The translations under genes and the position numbers were made by a program. The notes under the pieces were generated by a model, which worked only from the letters and a program-made list of their open reading frames with translations, had not been told where the DNA came from and ran no database searches. Shown here piece after piece: positions 55,916 to 64,000 of a stretch of DNA of 64,000 bases. Position 1 is the first letter of the stretch, and every line of letters starts with the position of its first letter. The stretch comes from Prorocentrum cordatum (taxonomy: Eukaryota; Sar; Dinophyceae; Prorocentrales; Prorocentraceae), in contig CAUYUJ010015024.1 in the NCBI GenBank assembly GCA_963575745.1, forward strand, positions 1-64,000, written 5' to 3'.

Positions 55916-55959
55916 CCTCTACTCGCCTGGGCGTCGTTTCTGGACGGGCAGGAGGAGGG

Positions 55960-56150
55960 GCCCGAACGACTCACACCAGGACGAGGGGCCCGAACAACTC
56001 ACACCACGAGAAGCCCGAACGACTCACACCAGGACGAAGAGCCCGAACGACTCACACCACGAAGAGCCCGAACGACTCACACCAGGAAGAAGGGCCCGAA
56101 CGACTCACACCAGGACGAGAAACCCCAAACGACTCAAACCACGAGGAGCG
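55960..56150. repeat. ~27-bp CCCGAACGACTCACACCA minisatellite
   Basis: Seven to eight copies of CCCGAACGACTCACACCAGG with ACGAGGGG or shorter spacers; the unit length alternates between about 24 and 28 bp. It yields NDSH-type repeats in one plus frame, but there is no sign of a surrounding gene. Confidence 0.9.
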
Positions 56151-56990
56151 CTTTCTCTCCCTCCTCCTCCGCCTCGTCCTTCTCCCGCTCCCACCACAAG
56201 GAGGATGTACAAGGAGGCGGGAGGAAGGAGGAACAGGGGAGATATGCGGGGGCAGGCGGACACACGCCTGAAAAACACGACTGTCGGCATGCTTCGCTAG
56301 AGTTGCTGCTTTGAGATGGGCTGGTGGGGATACGCGAAGCGTGACTGGACAACTCGGAAAAGCAACTGCGATGCAGTCACATTTTTGGGGCAAGGTCCGG
56401 CGTTATTTCGAAATGAGCTCGAATTAATCGGGTCCCTTGAAGGGTTTCCTCTGGCGCTCCTGGTAGGTTGGGGGGGTCCCGCCCGCCGTCTGATGAGGAA
56501 GGAGGGAAAAGTCACTCGATCCCTGACAAAAGAGGGTACCTAACGTACATGGGAATATGGAGTCCAAGCGTACCTACTTCCAAACACCGATGGGAAATAT
56601 CCCTTTGTTGTTTTTTGTGTTCTCTCTCTCTCTCTCTCTGTCTCTCTCGCTCTCCCTCTCTGTATCTCTCTCTCTTCCGTTCTCCATCTCCTCCGACTTC
56701 GGCTTGTCCGTCCTCCGTGGCGTTCACTCCACGCACCAACGTCCTCTTCCTTGTCTTCGCATTCCTCCTCGTCCCGCTGCCTCTCGTCCTCGTTCCTTTT
56801 CGTCCCGCTCCTCCGCGTCCCCTACCCCTCTCCACCTCCATGGTCCCTCCGCCTTCCTTCCCCCCTTCCCCACCGCCTCCTCATGCCCCTCCTCCTCCTC
56901 CTCCGCCCCCCCCCTCCTCCCACGCCTCCTCCCGCCTGCCTTCCCTCTCGTCGCCTCCTCCCCCCTCCCCTGCTCCAAACGGGCGCCCCC
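56151..56990. other. Mixed stretch with CT-rich tracts, no supported gene
   Basis: Bases 56,615-56,690 are CTCTCT-rich, and 56,850-56,990 are CCTCCT-rich. A short minus island at about 56,745-56,700 (TLVRGVNATEDGQAEVGG) looks coding but stands alone. Confidence 0.4.
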
Positions 56991-57105
56991 CCCATGCCCA
57001 GGGCCTCGCAGCACCACGTCCTCTTCCAGCCCGACCAGCCCTCCACGGCGTTGCCGCCGCGCCTGCGGGCGGCGACGAGAAGAACGGGCTTGTGAGAGAG
57101 GGCGC
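56990..57105 (-). CDS. Possible exon on the minus strand
   Basis: The minus frame reads KPVLLVAARRRGGNAVEGWS, then GWKRTWCCEALGMG before a GG/GT-like border. It looks like the exon islands of the 22-36 kb region and is in the same orientation. A second island (57,945-57,835) reads WRGFLVATAASASKCWPMRI, although the opposite strand there is also open and ends in a stop. No function can be given. Confidence 0.3.
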
Positions 57106-59250
57106 CCCCCCGACGACAGTGCCGCACTGCTGGCCCACACGCTCCAGGAGGAGGAGGGGTCCTAGTCCTCCCCTAAGAAGAGGAAGAGGAATACAGGAGG
57201 GGGGGGGTCATCATCTTCCTCCTGGCTTCCCTTCGGTGACCCTCCCTCGTGCTGCCGCTGCCCCTGCTCCTCCGCTGATCGCGCTCCTCCCGCTCCTCTG
57301 GCTGCTGCGTCTTCTCCTTCCTTTTGTGTCACATCCCCCTCGCATGTTCCTTCCCCCCTCCTGACACATCATTCCAACTGTTCCCCTGCCCCTGCTGCTT
57401 CTGCTTCTCCCGCTGCTCCTGCTCCTGTCCCTGCTCCTGCTGTCCCGTATGGCCATCTTCCTGTTGTTCCTCTTTTGGTTTTCATCATCCACTCTCCATG
57501 TCCTCGTCCTCCTCCGTTGCCCTCTTGCCATGCAGCACTTCTCATCCTCTCATGCTCCCCCCCTTTCTCGACGACCTTGTCCTTCTCCTCCCCATCCCCA
57601 CAGATTTCCATCGCATCCTCATCCTCAGAATCTTCATCCCCGTCATCCTTTCACTCACTCTTCTCCTCTCTTGGTCATCCTGCTCCTGCCGCCTTCTATG
57701 GTGTCCTGGCCCTGCTCCCTCGGCCCTCCTGCCCGTCCCCTTGCTACCGCTAACTACGCACTGCTGTTCCTCCTCGTCCTCCTCTTCATCCTCCTCTTCT
57801 TCCTCATCCTCCTCGTCGCGCACAGATCAAGCAGGAACATACCGAACATCGGCTCCTGTAGCTCTCCTGGGATGCGCATTGGCCAGCACTTCGAGGCGGA
57901 CGCAGCCGTGGCGACCAAGAAGCCCCTCCACCTAGAGTGATGGGCCAAACTTCCACCACCGCTGTCATAACTAGGACGGGGGAGAGGGGAGGATGGGGAG
58001 GTCCTCCTTTTCCTCCTCATTCGTTTCGACTTTTCTCATACATAAACATCGAGGCTGTTGCGTTGCTCCTCCTCCTCCTCCTCCTCCGCCTCCTCCTCCT
58101 CACGCAGGGGCCTTCCCAAAGGACGAACATCGGCCAAGAAAATCAAATCTCAAACCTCGATCGCGGCGGCGAGGGGAGGCAAACGCGGCCCAGCAAGATC
58201 GCCGCCGTCGTCGGACAGGGCGCGCGGCAGCAGCAGGGCGGGGCCCGAAGTCGCAGTCGAAGGGCTCGGGCAGGGCGGGCCCAAGAGCCGCCGCGGGGCC
58301 AGGCGCGTCCCCGGCGGCCTGGGGGAGGGACGGGCGGTGGGAGGGAAGGGCAGGCGGGAGTGATCGGAGGCGCGTCCACAGGGGGAAGGCCGAGGGGCGG
58401 GCCTTCGCAGACGGCTCAGGAGGCCTCCGAATGGAGGAGCTTTCCAAGTGTTCTCTGGGAACCGCAAAGGGCTTCTCAAAAGGCCAGAAGGGGTTCGGAG
58501 AAGCCCTGTCGCATTCTGAGAAGGCCTGCCCCTTGAGGGGAGCGAAGCTCGGGCCAGGGCGACTTGAGACAACGGCACCTCGAAATCGGTCCCCAGACCC
58601 GTCCTGAGGTACAACCGCGCAATTTTTCCGAGCTGCGTCCAGCCGTGGCGACGAGGGGTCCCCGAAGGCCTGGTGTCTCAAACGGCCGTCCTGTGAGAAA
58701 CGTGTCTTCCTGGGGCGGACTCGGTCGCCCCGCGTCGCGCGGCAGCGACCCCGCAGGTCGGGGATGTACTGACCCGGGCCAATCCAATCCAGGCCAAACA
58801 GGCGTGGCAAAATCCCGCAACTGCGCCCCGGCTCAGCAGGGCCCTGCCAGATCTGGCGCTCTGACTGACCCCCGTGTTCGGCGGCGAGCGAGGGGGGGAA
58901 GTGAGAAGGAGAGACCTTGTCAGAAAGCTCGGAGGTCGGCCGGCCCTCTGAGAACTTGCGAAGCCTTCCCCGGAGACAAGAAACACTTCTCAGAAGGCGC
59001 GAGAGTTTCTGAAAAGTCCCGCCCGCATGCTGAAAATGCCTTTTCCTTCTCACTTCCCCCCCTCGCTCGCCGCCGACGTTTGCACTGACCCCTATTCCCT
59101 AAGCCCCAAACAAAGCCTGACAATCCATTGCCGAGGGGGGGGACTCGGAGGCGCGGCCAAAAGGGGGGGGCAGCAACAGCAGGTGTGGGGGGGGAGGAAA
59201 TGCAAAGAAGAGGAGGGGGCCCGCCCCCAAGCACGAGCATCCTTTTCACC
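57106..59250. other. Pyrimidine-rich then GC-rich stretch, no supported gene
   Basis: Bases 57,220-57,830 are strongly pyrimidine-rich, with irregular TCCTGCTCC and CATCCTC motifs. Bases 58,050-58,100 are CTC repeats. Bases 58,440-59,060 contain several copies of a TTCTCAGAAGG-type motif. Long frames occur on both strands but none has a motif. Confidence 0.45.
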
Positions 59251-59747
59251 AATCACTGCAGCCAACCCGTATCATACGGATGCACGGCAAGGGGGCGAGG
59301 GCCTTGGAAGGCCACGCTCGTCTTTTTGTTGTTTCTTTTGTGTAAAAATTCGAACGACGCTGGCCAGCGAGAGTCGCTAAGGATGGGACGAAAGGGCAAG
59401 GATGCCAGCGTGCCCTTTGGAAGGTTGCCCATCTTTGCGGCTTGACGTATCCCCACTTGCGTGACCTGGGCCCCGCTAGCCGACGTAACCACCTAGGTGG
59501 AAGGATGTGCCTCGTCCTTTGGGTTTCGCGGGGCCTGCCCCCATCTGGGAGGATGGGCTGGTCGGGCGGATATTATGTTCGGACTTCTTTTCACTGCCGC
59601 GAGCGGTGCGTGGCCACGGCCTGCAGTCCTGCGCATGCAGCTCCCAGCGGGACGGAATAAATATTCGGGCCTCGAGCCCGGCAGTATAAGATCGCTGATA
59701 TGTCTGCTGTGCGTGCTATGCTGAATGCCTGTGGATCAGTATCTGTT

Positions 59748-59750
<3 letters not shown>
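59251..59750. other. Unassigned stretch
   Basis: A minus frame at 59,492-59,253 reads AKMGNLPKGTLASLPFRPIL, which could be coding. Otherwise nothing is recognised. It may contain the distal terminal repeat of the Copia element to the right, but no matching repeat can be tested because the other end lies outside the window. Confidence 0.35.

Positions 59751-59782
<32 letters not shown>
59751..59782. repeat. (AT)n microsatellite
   Basis: Sixteen AT dinucleotides without interruption. Confidence 0.95.
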
Positions 59783-59786
<4 letters not shown>

Positions 59787-60071
59787 TCGCCGGCTGGCGG
59801 CTCTACAAGAAGGGCCCCTCAAACTGGTTTGAGCGAAACGGCCACGCAGCGGCACAAACCTGAGAGGGCAACTATGCAAGCTGAAGCCGCAAAACGTTAA
59901 GCACTGATCTCAATACTAGAAGCTGAAACGCACTCGGACCTCTCGAAGCTAAAAAGTGTCTAGCGGGAGTTTACAGACAAGGCTGGCATGCTAAACCAGT
60001 TCCTGTTTCAGACTGGTGTTTCTCTTCTGTTGGCTGAAAACTCATAGAGACGTCTGACAGCAAAACGGCAA
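59783..60071 (-). other. Sequence 3' of the Copia polyprotein
   Basis: This is less GC-rich than its surroundings and has no open frame of note. In the orientation of the element it is the 3' untranslated region and possibly the start of the right terminal repeat. Purine runs that could serve as a polypurine tract are not obvious. Confidence 0.35.
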
Positions 60072-62033
60072 TCACGCAAAAACTGAAGCTGACTCGGCAC
60101 TGGCTCCGAACAGTTCGATGGCAGGCTCGCTAAGCCACTGAACTAAACTGTCGCGCAACTGGTCGGACACTCTCGTGAGAGGGTCTGCTAGCGCGTTAGA
60201 AGTTGGATCCCATCTCATCGAACCTAGACCGAGACTGCTCTGGATAGAAAGAACATCGAGAAGCGCCCGCTTTCCGTCCAAGCTGGGGTTCTCTTTGGTG
60301 ACACAGTCGTACAAACTCTTACAATCCGTGATGGCGTAAAGCGGCACACAGGGCGGCGTGCGATCAGCTATGCGGTTGGCTATGTCTGACCGGCCTGTCA
60401 AGACCTCGGACAAAACCACAGAAGCATAAAATCCTCGATCAACGGCTGCATCAGCGGCACAAGCCTCCGCTGATAAAGTTGACCTCGCCAGACGTTGCGT
60501 CCTCGCACTCCTCCAATCGGCCAACGAGGCATGTGCTGACCCTGAGAGTGCGTCTCGATTGGCCCAAACGATCATCGCTCCGGTCTGGCTCTTCATCTGC
60601 TGCGCGTTGGCCCAACTCGAATCTCCGTACGCAACCGTAATCACATCAATATCTCCGGAATCGTTGATCGACCGCAACGGCATCACCGTAATCCCAACCT
60701 CTGGCGTGTTCTTCAGGTGCTCTATGGTTTTGTACATCGCCTTAAGATCGACGATCCGGGGGTCGTCGCTCTGCAACAACGATACATACGACGAAACATC
60801 CGGACGGCATAATCCCGAAAGCCACTGACCGCTTCCGATACAGCTCCGCATCTCGGTCCGTTCTGCGGGTGTGAGGGACCCTCCCTCTCGGATGCGGCTG
60901 GATGGGATGCGGCGAACCTCTAAACCTTTGACGTACTCTTTCTGAAAAATGACGACCCGGCCGTCGTGGTACTGGTTAATCTCACGCCCGCACCACGCGA
61001 GCTCCTGAGGCAGAAACACGAGCTTGCCCCACACGAAAACCTTCTCCAGCTGGGAGAAATCGAAACGGCTCTTGGCGCATACGGCGAACATGTCGCCGAC
61101 GCACCACAAAACGATGGCTAACAAGCGTCCGTTATCGAACTTCAGAAAACACATCACGTCCAGGCTATGGCTCACGAAACCCAAATCGCACATCTTGCGT
61201 CGAATGTGGCGACACAACGCCAGTGGGGCATCGGAGAAACCGTAGATGTTGCATGTCACCTCGTACACCGTGTCCGGCCAGGAGCCAGTGGCGATGACCA
61301 GTGGGTCACGCGGCGGAATGAGGTAGACCTTGTCCTCCCTCTCGCGGCTGCCCTGGGAGAAGCTGTTCTCGAGGTCGCCGACGCAGGCGGTCCAGTTGCC
61401 CTCTGGGTCGTAGATCTTCATGCTGGCGAGGATCTGGCAGGCTGTGAAGAAGCCGATGCGCTGCGTAGTGGGAGACCCCCGCTCGAGCGCCTCGAGCCTC
61501 GGGTCGCTGCAACCGACGGCGACTCCCCGACACTTCGCAGCAATATCTCCTTGGCCGCAGTTCTTGCCACGATAACAGCATCGCGCCCGGATGCAGCTCT
61601 TGCGGATCTCGGGCGAGTTGAGCACGTCCTTGGCAATGTCGTCTGGCACGACGACCATCGGCGCCCGCTTGACCCAGTTGCTATACTCCTTGCGGGTGGC
61701 CTGCAGGAAGCTCTGGATGGTGGAGCCGTCCATGCTCATGATCTCGCGCCATGGTATCTCGCGGTCGTAGGCATTCCGCTCGGCTCTCGTCATGGTGGGC
61801 TGGTTCTGGTCGGCAGGCTCGTCGTCCTCGGAGTCGGGCGCCAAGGGGAGCTCGGGCCCGTCGTCGGCGACAATGGCGTTCACCTGGTAGATGATCTCGA
61901 TCTCGTGAGCGTAGTCGGCGTAGCGGCCAACGTTGGCGAACACGGCGGGAATCTCATCGGAGCCGTCGGCGCCGTCCCCGACCTCGGTGGCCCAGAAGGA
62001 AGTCAACCAAGCCTGCGCGCGCAAGGTAGACAC
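60072..62033 (-). CDS. Copia reverse transcriptase and RNase H (RVT_2), motif C altered
   Basis: A 653-codon minus frame. Residues 217-228 read CVGDLENSFSQG, the RT motif A with Asp 220. Residues 264-270 (YGFSDAP) lie at the expected YGLKQAP position. Motif C at 307-317 reads IVLWCVGDMFA, so the usual YVDD is CVGD and one of the paired aspartates is missing. The RNase H follows, with Asp 471 (VAYGDSSWANA), Glu 523 (TLSAEACAAD), Asp 570 (YAITDCKSLYD) and Asp 617 (NALADPLTR). The RNase H residues are intact. The lost Asp should stop polymerase activity if the base calls are right. The start shown is only the first Met in the frame; the true protein is a processed part of a longer polyprotein. 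Confidence 0.92.
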   Translation of the reverse strand: MSTLRAQAWLTSFWATEVGDGADGSDEIPAVFANVGRYADYAHEIEIIYQVNAIVADDGPELPLAPDSEDDEPADQNQPTMTRAERNAYDREIPWREIMSMDGSTIQSFLQATRKEYSNWVKRAPMVVVPDDIAKDVLNSPEIRKSCIRARCCYRGKNCGQGDIAAKCRGVAVGCSDPRLEALERGSPTTQRIGFFTACQILASMKIYDPEGNWTACVGDLENSFSQGSREREDKVYLIPPRDPLVIATGSWPDTVYEVTCNIYGFSDAPLALCRHIRRKMCDLGFVSHSLDVMCFLKFDNGRLLAIVLWCVGDMFAVCAKSRFDFSQLEKVFVWGKLVFLPQELAWCGREINQYHDGRVVIFQKEYVKGLEVRRIPSSRIREGGSLTPAERTEMRSCIGSGQWLSGLCRPDVSSYVSLLQSDDPRIVDLKAMYKTIEHLKNTPEVGITVMPLRSINDSGDIDVITVAYGDSSWANAQQMKSQTGAMIVWANRDALSGSAHASLADWRSARTQRLARSTLSAEACAADAAVDRGFYASVVLSEVLTGRSDIANRIADRTPPCVPLYAITDCKSLYDCVTKENPSLDGKRALLDVLSIQSSLGLGSMRWDPTSNALADPLTRVSDQLRDSLVQWLSEPAIELFGASAESASVFA

Positions 62034-62460
62034 GCGGGGCCTCTTCCCGTCTGGAGGGTCGGCCTCTGGAGGGACTTCGTGTTCGGCAACTCGGCTGCGA
62101 GGCGACCTGGGGGCGCTGACCTTCGGATCGGTCTCGATCGTGGTCGGCTCTGCGGAGACGGAAACAATGGCCTGAATGACCTCCGCGTCCGTGGGGGTCG
62201 CGCGTGGAATCTCGGTCTCGATCGGCGTCGGCTCGGACGGGGTCGCCTCTGGCTGAGGCGGGGCCGCCGCAGCTGGCGGCGGTTCGACTGGGACAGGCTG
62301 AGCTCCAGGAAGATTGGCATCGGCAGGCTGTGGAGGCAGAAGTCCTTCGCGGCCTGGAAGAAGGTTGCGGCCGTCGTCGACGAAGATGTCGGCCTCCTCC
62401 GCAAGGTCATCGGGCGCGGGCCCGGCGTCTCGCTCGTCATGAGGTGGTAGCTGCTCTTGA
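62034..62460 (-). CDS. Pro/Glu/Ala-rich linker of the Copia polyprotein
   Basis: The minus frame that leads into the RT is rich in Pro, Ala, Glu and Thr (VPVEPPPAAAAPPQPEATPS; SEPTPIETEIPRATPTDAEV), as is usual between integrase and RT of Copia elements. The upstream integrase frame meets it near 62,430 through a one-base shift. Confidence 0.6.
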
Positions 62461-63906
62461 GAACCTCAATGTCCTTGGCGTCGGGTACCCACTGCTCGAA
62501 ACCAATGGCTGGTCGAAGCTGTTCGCGGCTGAAGAGCTCGATGGTCTGACCGACTCTGACCCAAGCGTTGCGGCCGAGTCCGTGTCCTTGATGTCCGCCG
62601 TCCCACTGTAGGAAGGTGCAGATGACGAAGCCTGGGCGCGACGACTTGCCGCTGGGGCGCTGCTTGGCGCCCCGGCGCCAGCGTCCAACCTGCTGGCCTG
62701 CGACGAGCCTGTCAAGGTCGTAGCGAAGGTGGCGGGTCTTCCTGAGGAGCGACTTCCTCACGTGCTGCTCGTAGCTGAAGTGGGCCGTGTGGATGTTGGC
62801 CTCCATGCGGTAGAAGTCGTTGTTCATCACGTGCTGCGACTTAGTGGAGCTGGCGGCGACGGCAAGGCCGTGATCGTCGGATAGCACCTCACCAGGAACA
62901 CGAGGAGTCCTTCCCAGGGCGCACTGGTTGGCGGAGCGCCCAGCCCGACGAACTGCATGGTTCTTGGCTTCGCTGACGGCAATGGTGGCCATGTCGACCT
63001 CCTCGGCGGTCTTCACAGCGCAGGCGTCGCAGGTCCGAATCCAAATCCACCTCCATGACGCGTTATGCCTCTCGACGGTCCCGATCCGCCAATGCGCGTC
63101 CGGCGGGCAGTAGGAAACGTTGACCCCGTACGACTCGAGCCGATCTTTGAAATAGCCCATGAAGCTGCCGTCCATGTCGACGGTGATGGCAATCGGCATG
63201 CCGAACGGTAAAGCCCATGCCTGCAAGGAAGGCGGACACGGCTGTCTCTGGGAAGCGGTCGACCACGCGCTTCACGCGGTGGAGGTGTGTGTGTGTTGAG
63301 GCATATAATACCGAGCATGTGGTGCGGCGTGTTGATGACGTCCACGATAATAAAGAAATCGGCCTGGAGGTGTTCGCCGAACTGACCCAGGTACCTAATC
63401 GTCACGGAGATCGGCTTTGGCCTGGCTGGCGGGTGAGTCCGCTCGCAGGCCTCGCACTTCAAGAAGTTGATCGCCAAGTAGACTGATGGCTTGGCCCCCT
63501 GCCAGGCACAGAAGCGTCGGAGATCTTCGCGACCAGCGTGTCCATGATGACAGTAAAGGCGGGCGACCATCGCCTTGATCTCGCGGGGGCACTTGTCGTC
63601 GCTGAGGTTAGGGAACTTGATGCGGCACCCTGCGATAGAGTAGAGGTCGGGATCGGCAGCCTGAACTGGCGGCGCCGGCGGACGCGCGCCCGGCTCTTCC
63701 ACTGGGGGCTCCGCGGCGCTCTCAGGGTGAACTTGGGCAGCAGCAGGTCCTGGCTGCGGCACCTCGGAGGGCAGCTCGCCGTCGGCACTAGCCGACTCAG
63801 GCGCGTTCCCGAAGAAGAAGATGGCGAGGGCGATCGGCTCGCTGAAGCGGTGTCCCGGGCCCGATCCTCCATCATGAGCATCGCCTGAGTGGGGGCAACG
63901 TGCCAC
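62461..63906 (-). CDS. Copia integrase, frameshifted
   Basis: Two minus frames joined near 63,290. The first has the zinc-binding HHCC motif (LYCHHGHAGREDL, about 63,549, then LKCEACERT) and the first catalytic Asp in HLQADFFIIVDV (about 63,360). The second has the next Asp in ITVDMDGSFMGYF (about 63,172) and the Glu in RIGTVERHNASW (about 63,073), so the D,D,E triad is complete. The C-terminal part reads HGLGRNAWVRVGQTIELFSR, EQLRPAIGFEQW, a pattern I associate with dinoflagellate Copia elements. Integrase inserts the cDNA into the genome. Confidence 0.88.
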
Positions 63907-64000
63907 TCGTCAGTGTCGCGGTCGACGTCGACGAACCAGGCGGTGTAGAGCTGGTCGTGGTGGTCCGCGGGTGTGCTGTCCTGAGGGTGCCAGTCGCATC
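63840..64000 (-). CDS. Copia polyprotein upstream part, cut by the window edge
   Basis: The minus frame reads DWHPQDSTPADHHDQLYTAW, FVDVDRDTDEWHVAPTQAML and continues into Arg/Ser-rich sequence. A frame change near 63,830 joins it to the integrase frame. It probably belongs to the region between Gag and integrase, where the protease lies, but no DxG protease motif is in view. Confidence 0.5.

Larger units (their letters stand above)
59900..64000 (-). mobile_element. Copia-type LTR retrotransposon, 5' part beyond the window
   Basis: On the minus strand an integrase (to about 62,460) precedes a reverse transcriptase and RNase H (62,033-60,072). This order separates Copia/Ty1 elements from Gypsy elements. 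The polyprotein runs off the right edge of the window. Three frameshifts (near 63,830, 63,290 and 62,430) and the altered RT motif C suggest an inactive copy. The terminal repeats were not identified. Confidence 0.85.

Noticed and set aside
59751-59782. TA repeat as a promoter
   Set aside because: Dinoflagellate genes do not generally use a TATA box, and this is a plain microsatellite.
61167-62450. 427-codon plus-strand frame
   Set aside because: It is the shadow of the Copia RT and linker on the opposite strand.

Overview
The window looks like nuclear DNA of a GC-rich dinoflagellate. The reasons are: exon-like islands separated by long simple-repeat stretches, a broken copy of a protein that resembles (from memory) an expanded dinoflagellate family, Copia- and LINE-type retroelement genes on the minus strand, and abundant micro- and minisatellites. 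No bacterial operons, rRNA or tRNA genes were seen. A Prorocentrum-like genome would fit the base composition, but the species is inference only.

Layout. Bases 1-14,980 are mostly repeats: a poly-C end, several tandem arrays including a 14-unit ~102-bp satellite at 6,811-8,141, blocks of a degenerate CCAAGAGGCCCC-type repeat, and a few weak retroelement remnants. Bases 14,990-17,170 (minus) are a decayed copy of part of the large retroelement described below. Bases 18,784-20,761 (minus) are a pseudogene of the dinoflagellate-expanded family. Bases 22,074-36,300 (minus) hold many short exon-like islands between microsatellite-rich introns, probably two or more genes; the clearest end is the 162-codon exon at 31,711-32,199. 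Bases 36,405-36,965 are a tandem array.

The most interesting part is 37,190-55,460, all on the minus strand. Read from 55,460 downward it encodes an N-terminal segment, an EEP-type endonuclease (54,880-54,215), a LINE-type reverse transcriptase (53,430-52,563), a C2HC zinc knuckle, an RNase H (50,408-49,860), an unknown Trp/Cys-rich region, a UPF1-like superfamily-1 helicase (48,464-46,072), and a cysteine-rich region. The cysteine-rich region is interrupted by a 2.08-kb satellite-filled insertion with a 20-bp target duplication (42,206-42,225 and 44,283-44,302). Further downstream are a proline-rich region and a Gag-like protein (41,048-39,864). Parts of the same modules recur at 37,190-38,050 and 14,990-17,170 in the same order. 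A LINE-like element carrying a UPF1-like helicase is the best candidate here for an undescribed system. Most frame changes fall at or near homopolymer runs, so some may be assembly errors and not decay.

Bases 59,900-64,000 (minus) are a Copia-type polyprotein, integrase followed by reverse transcriptase and RNase H, which continues past the right edge of the window. Its reverse transcriptase has lost one of the two catalytic-motif aspartates (CVGD in place of YVDD).
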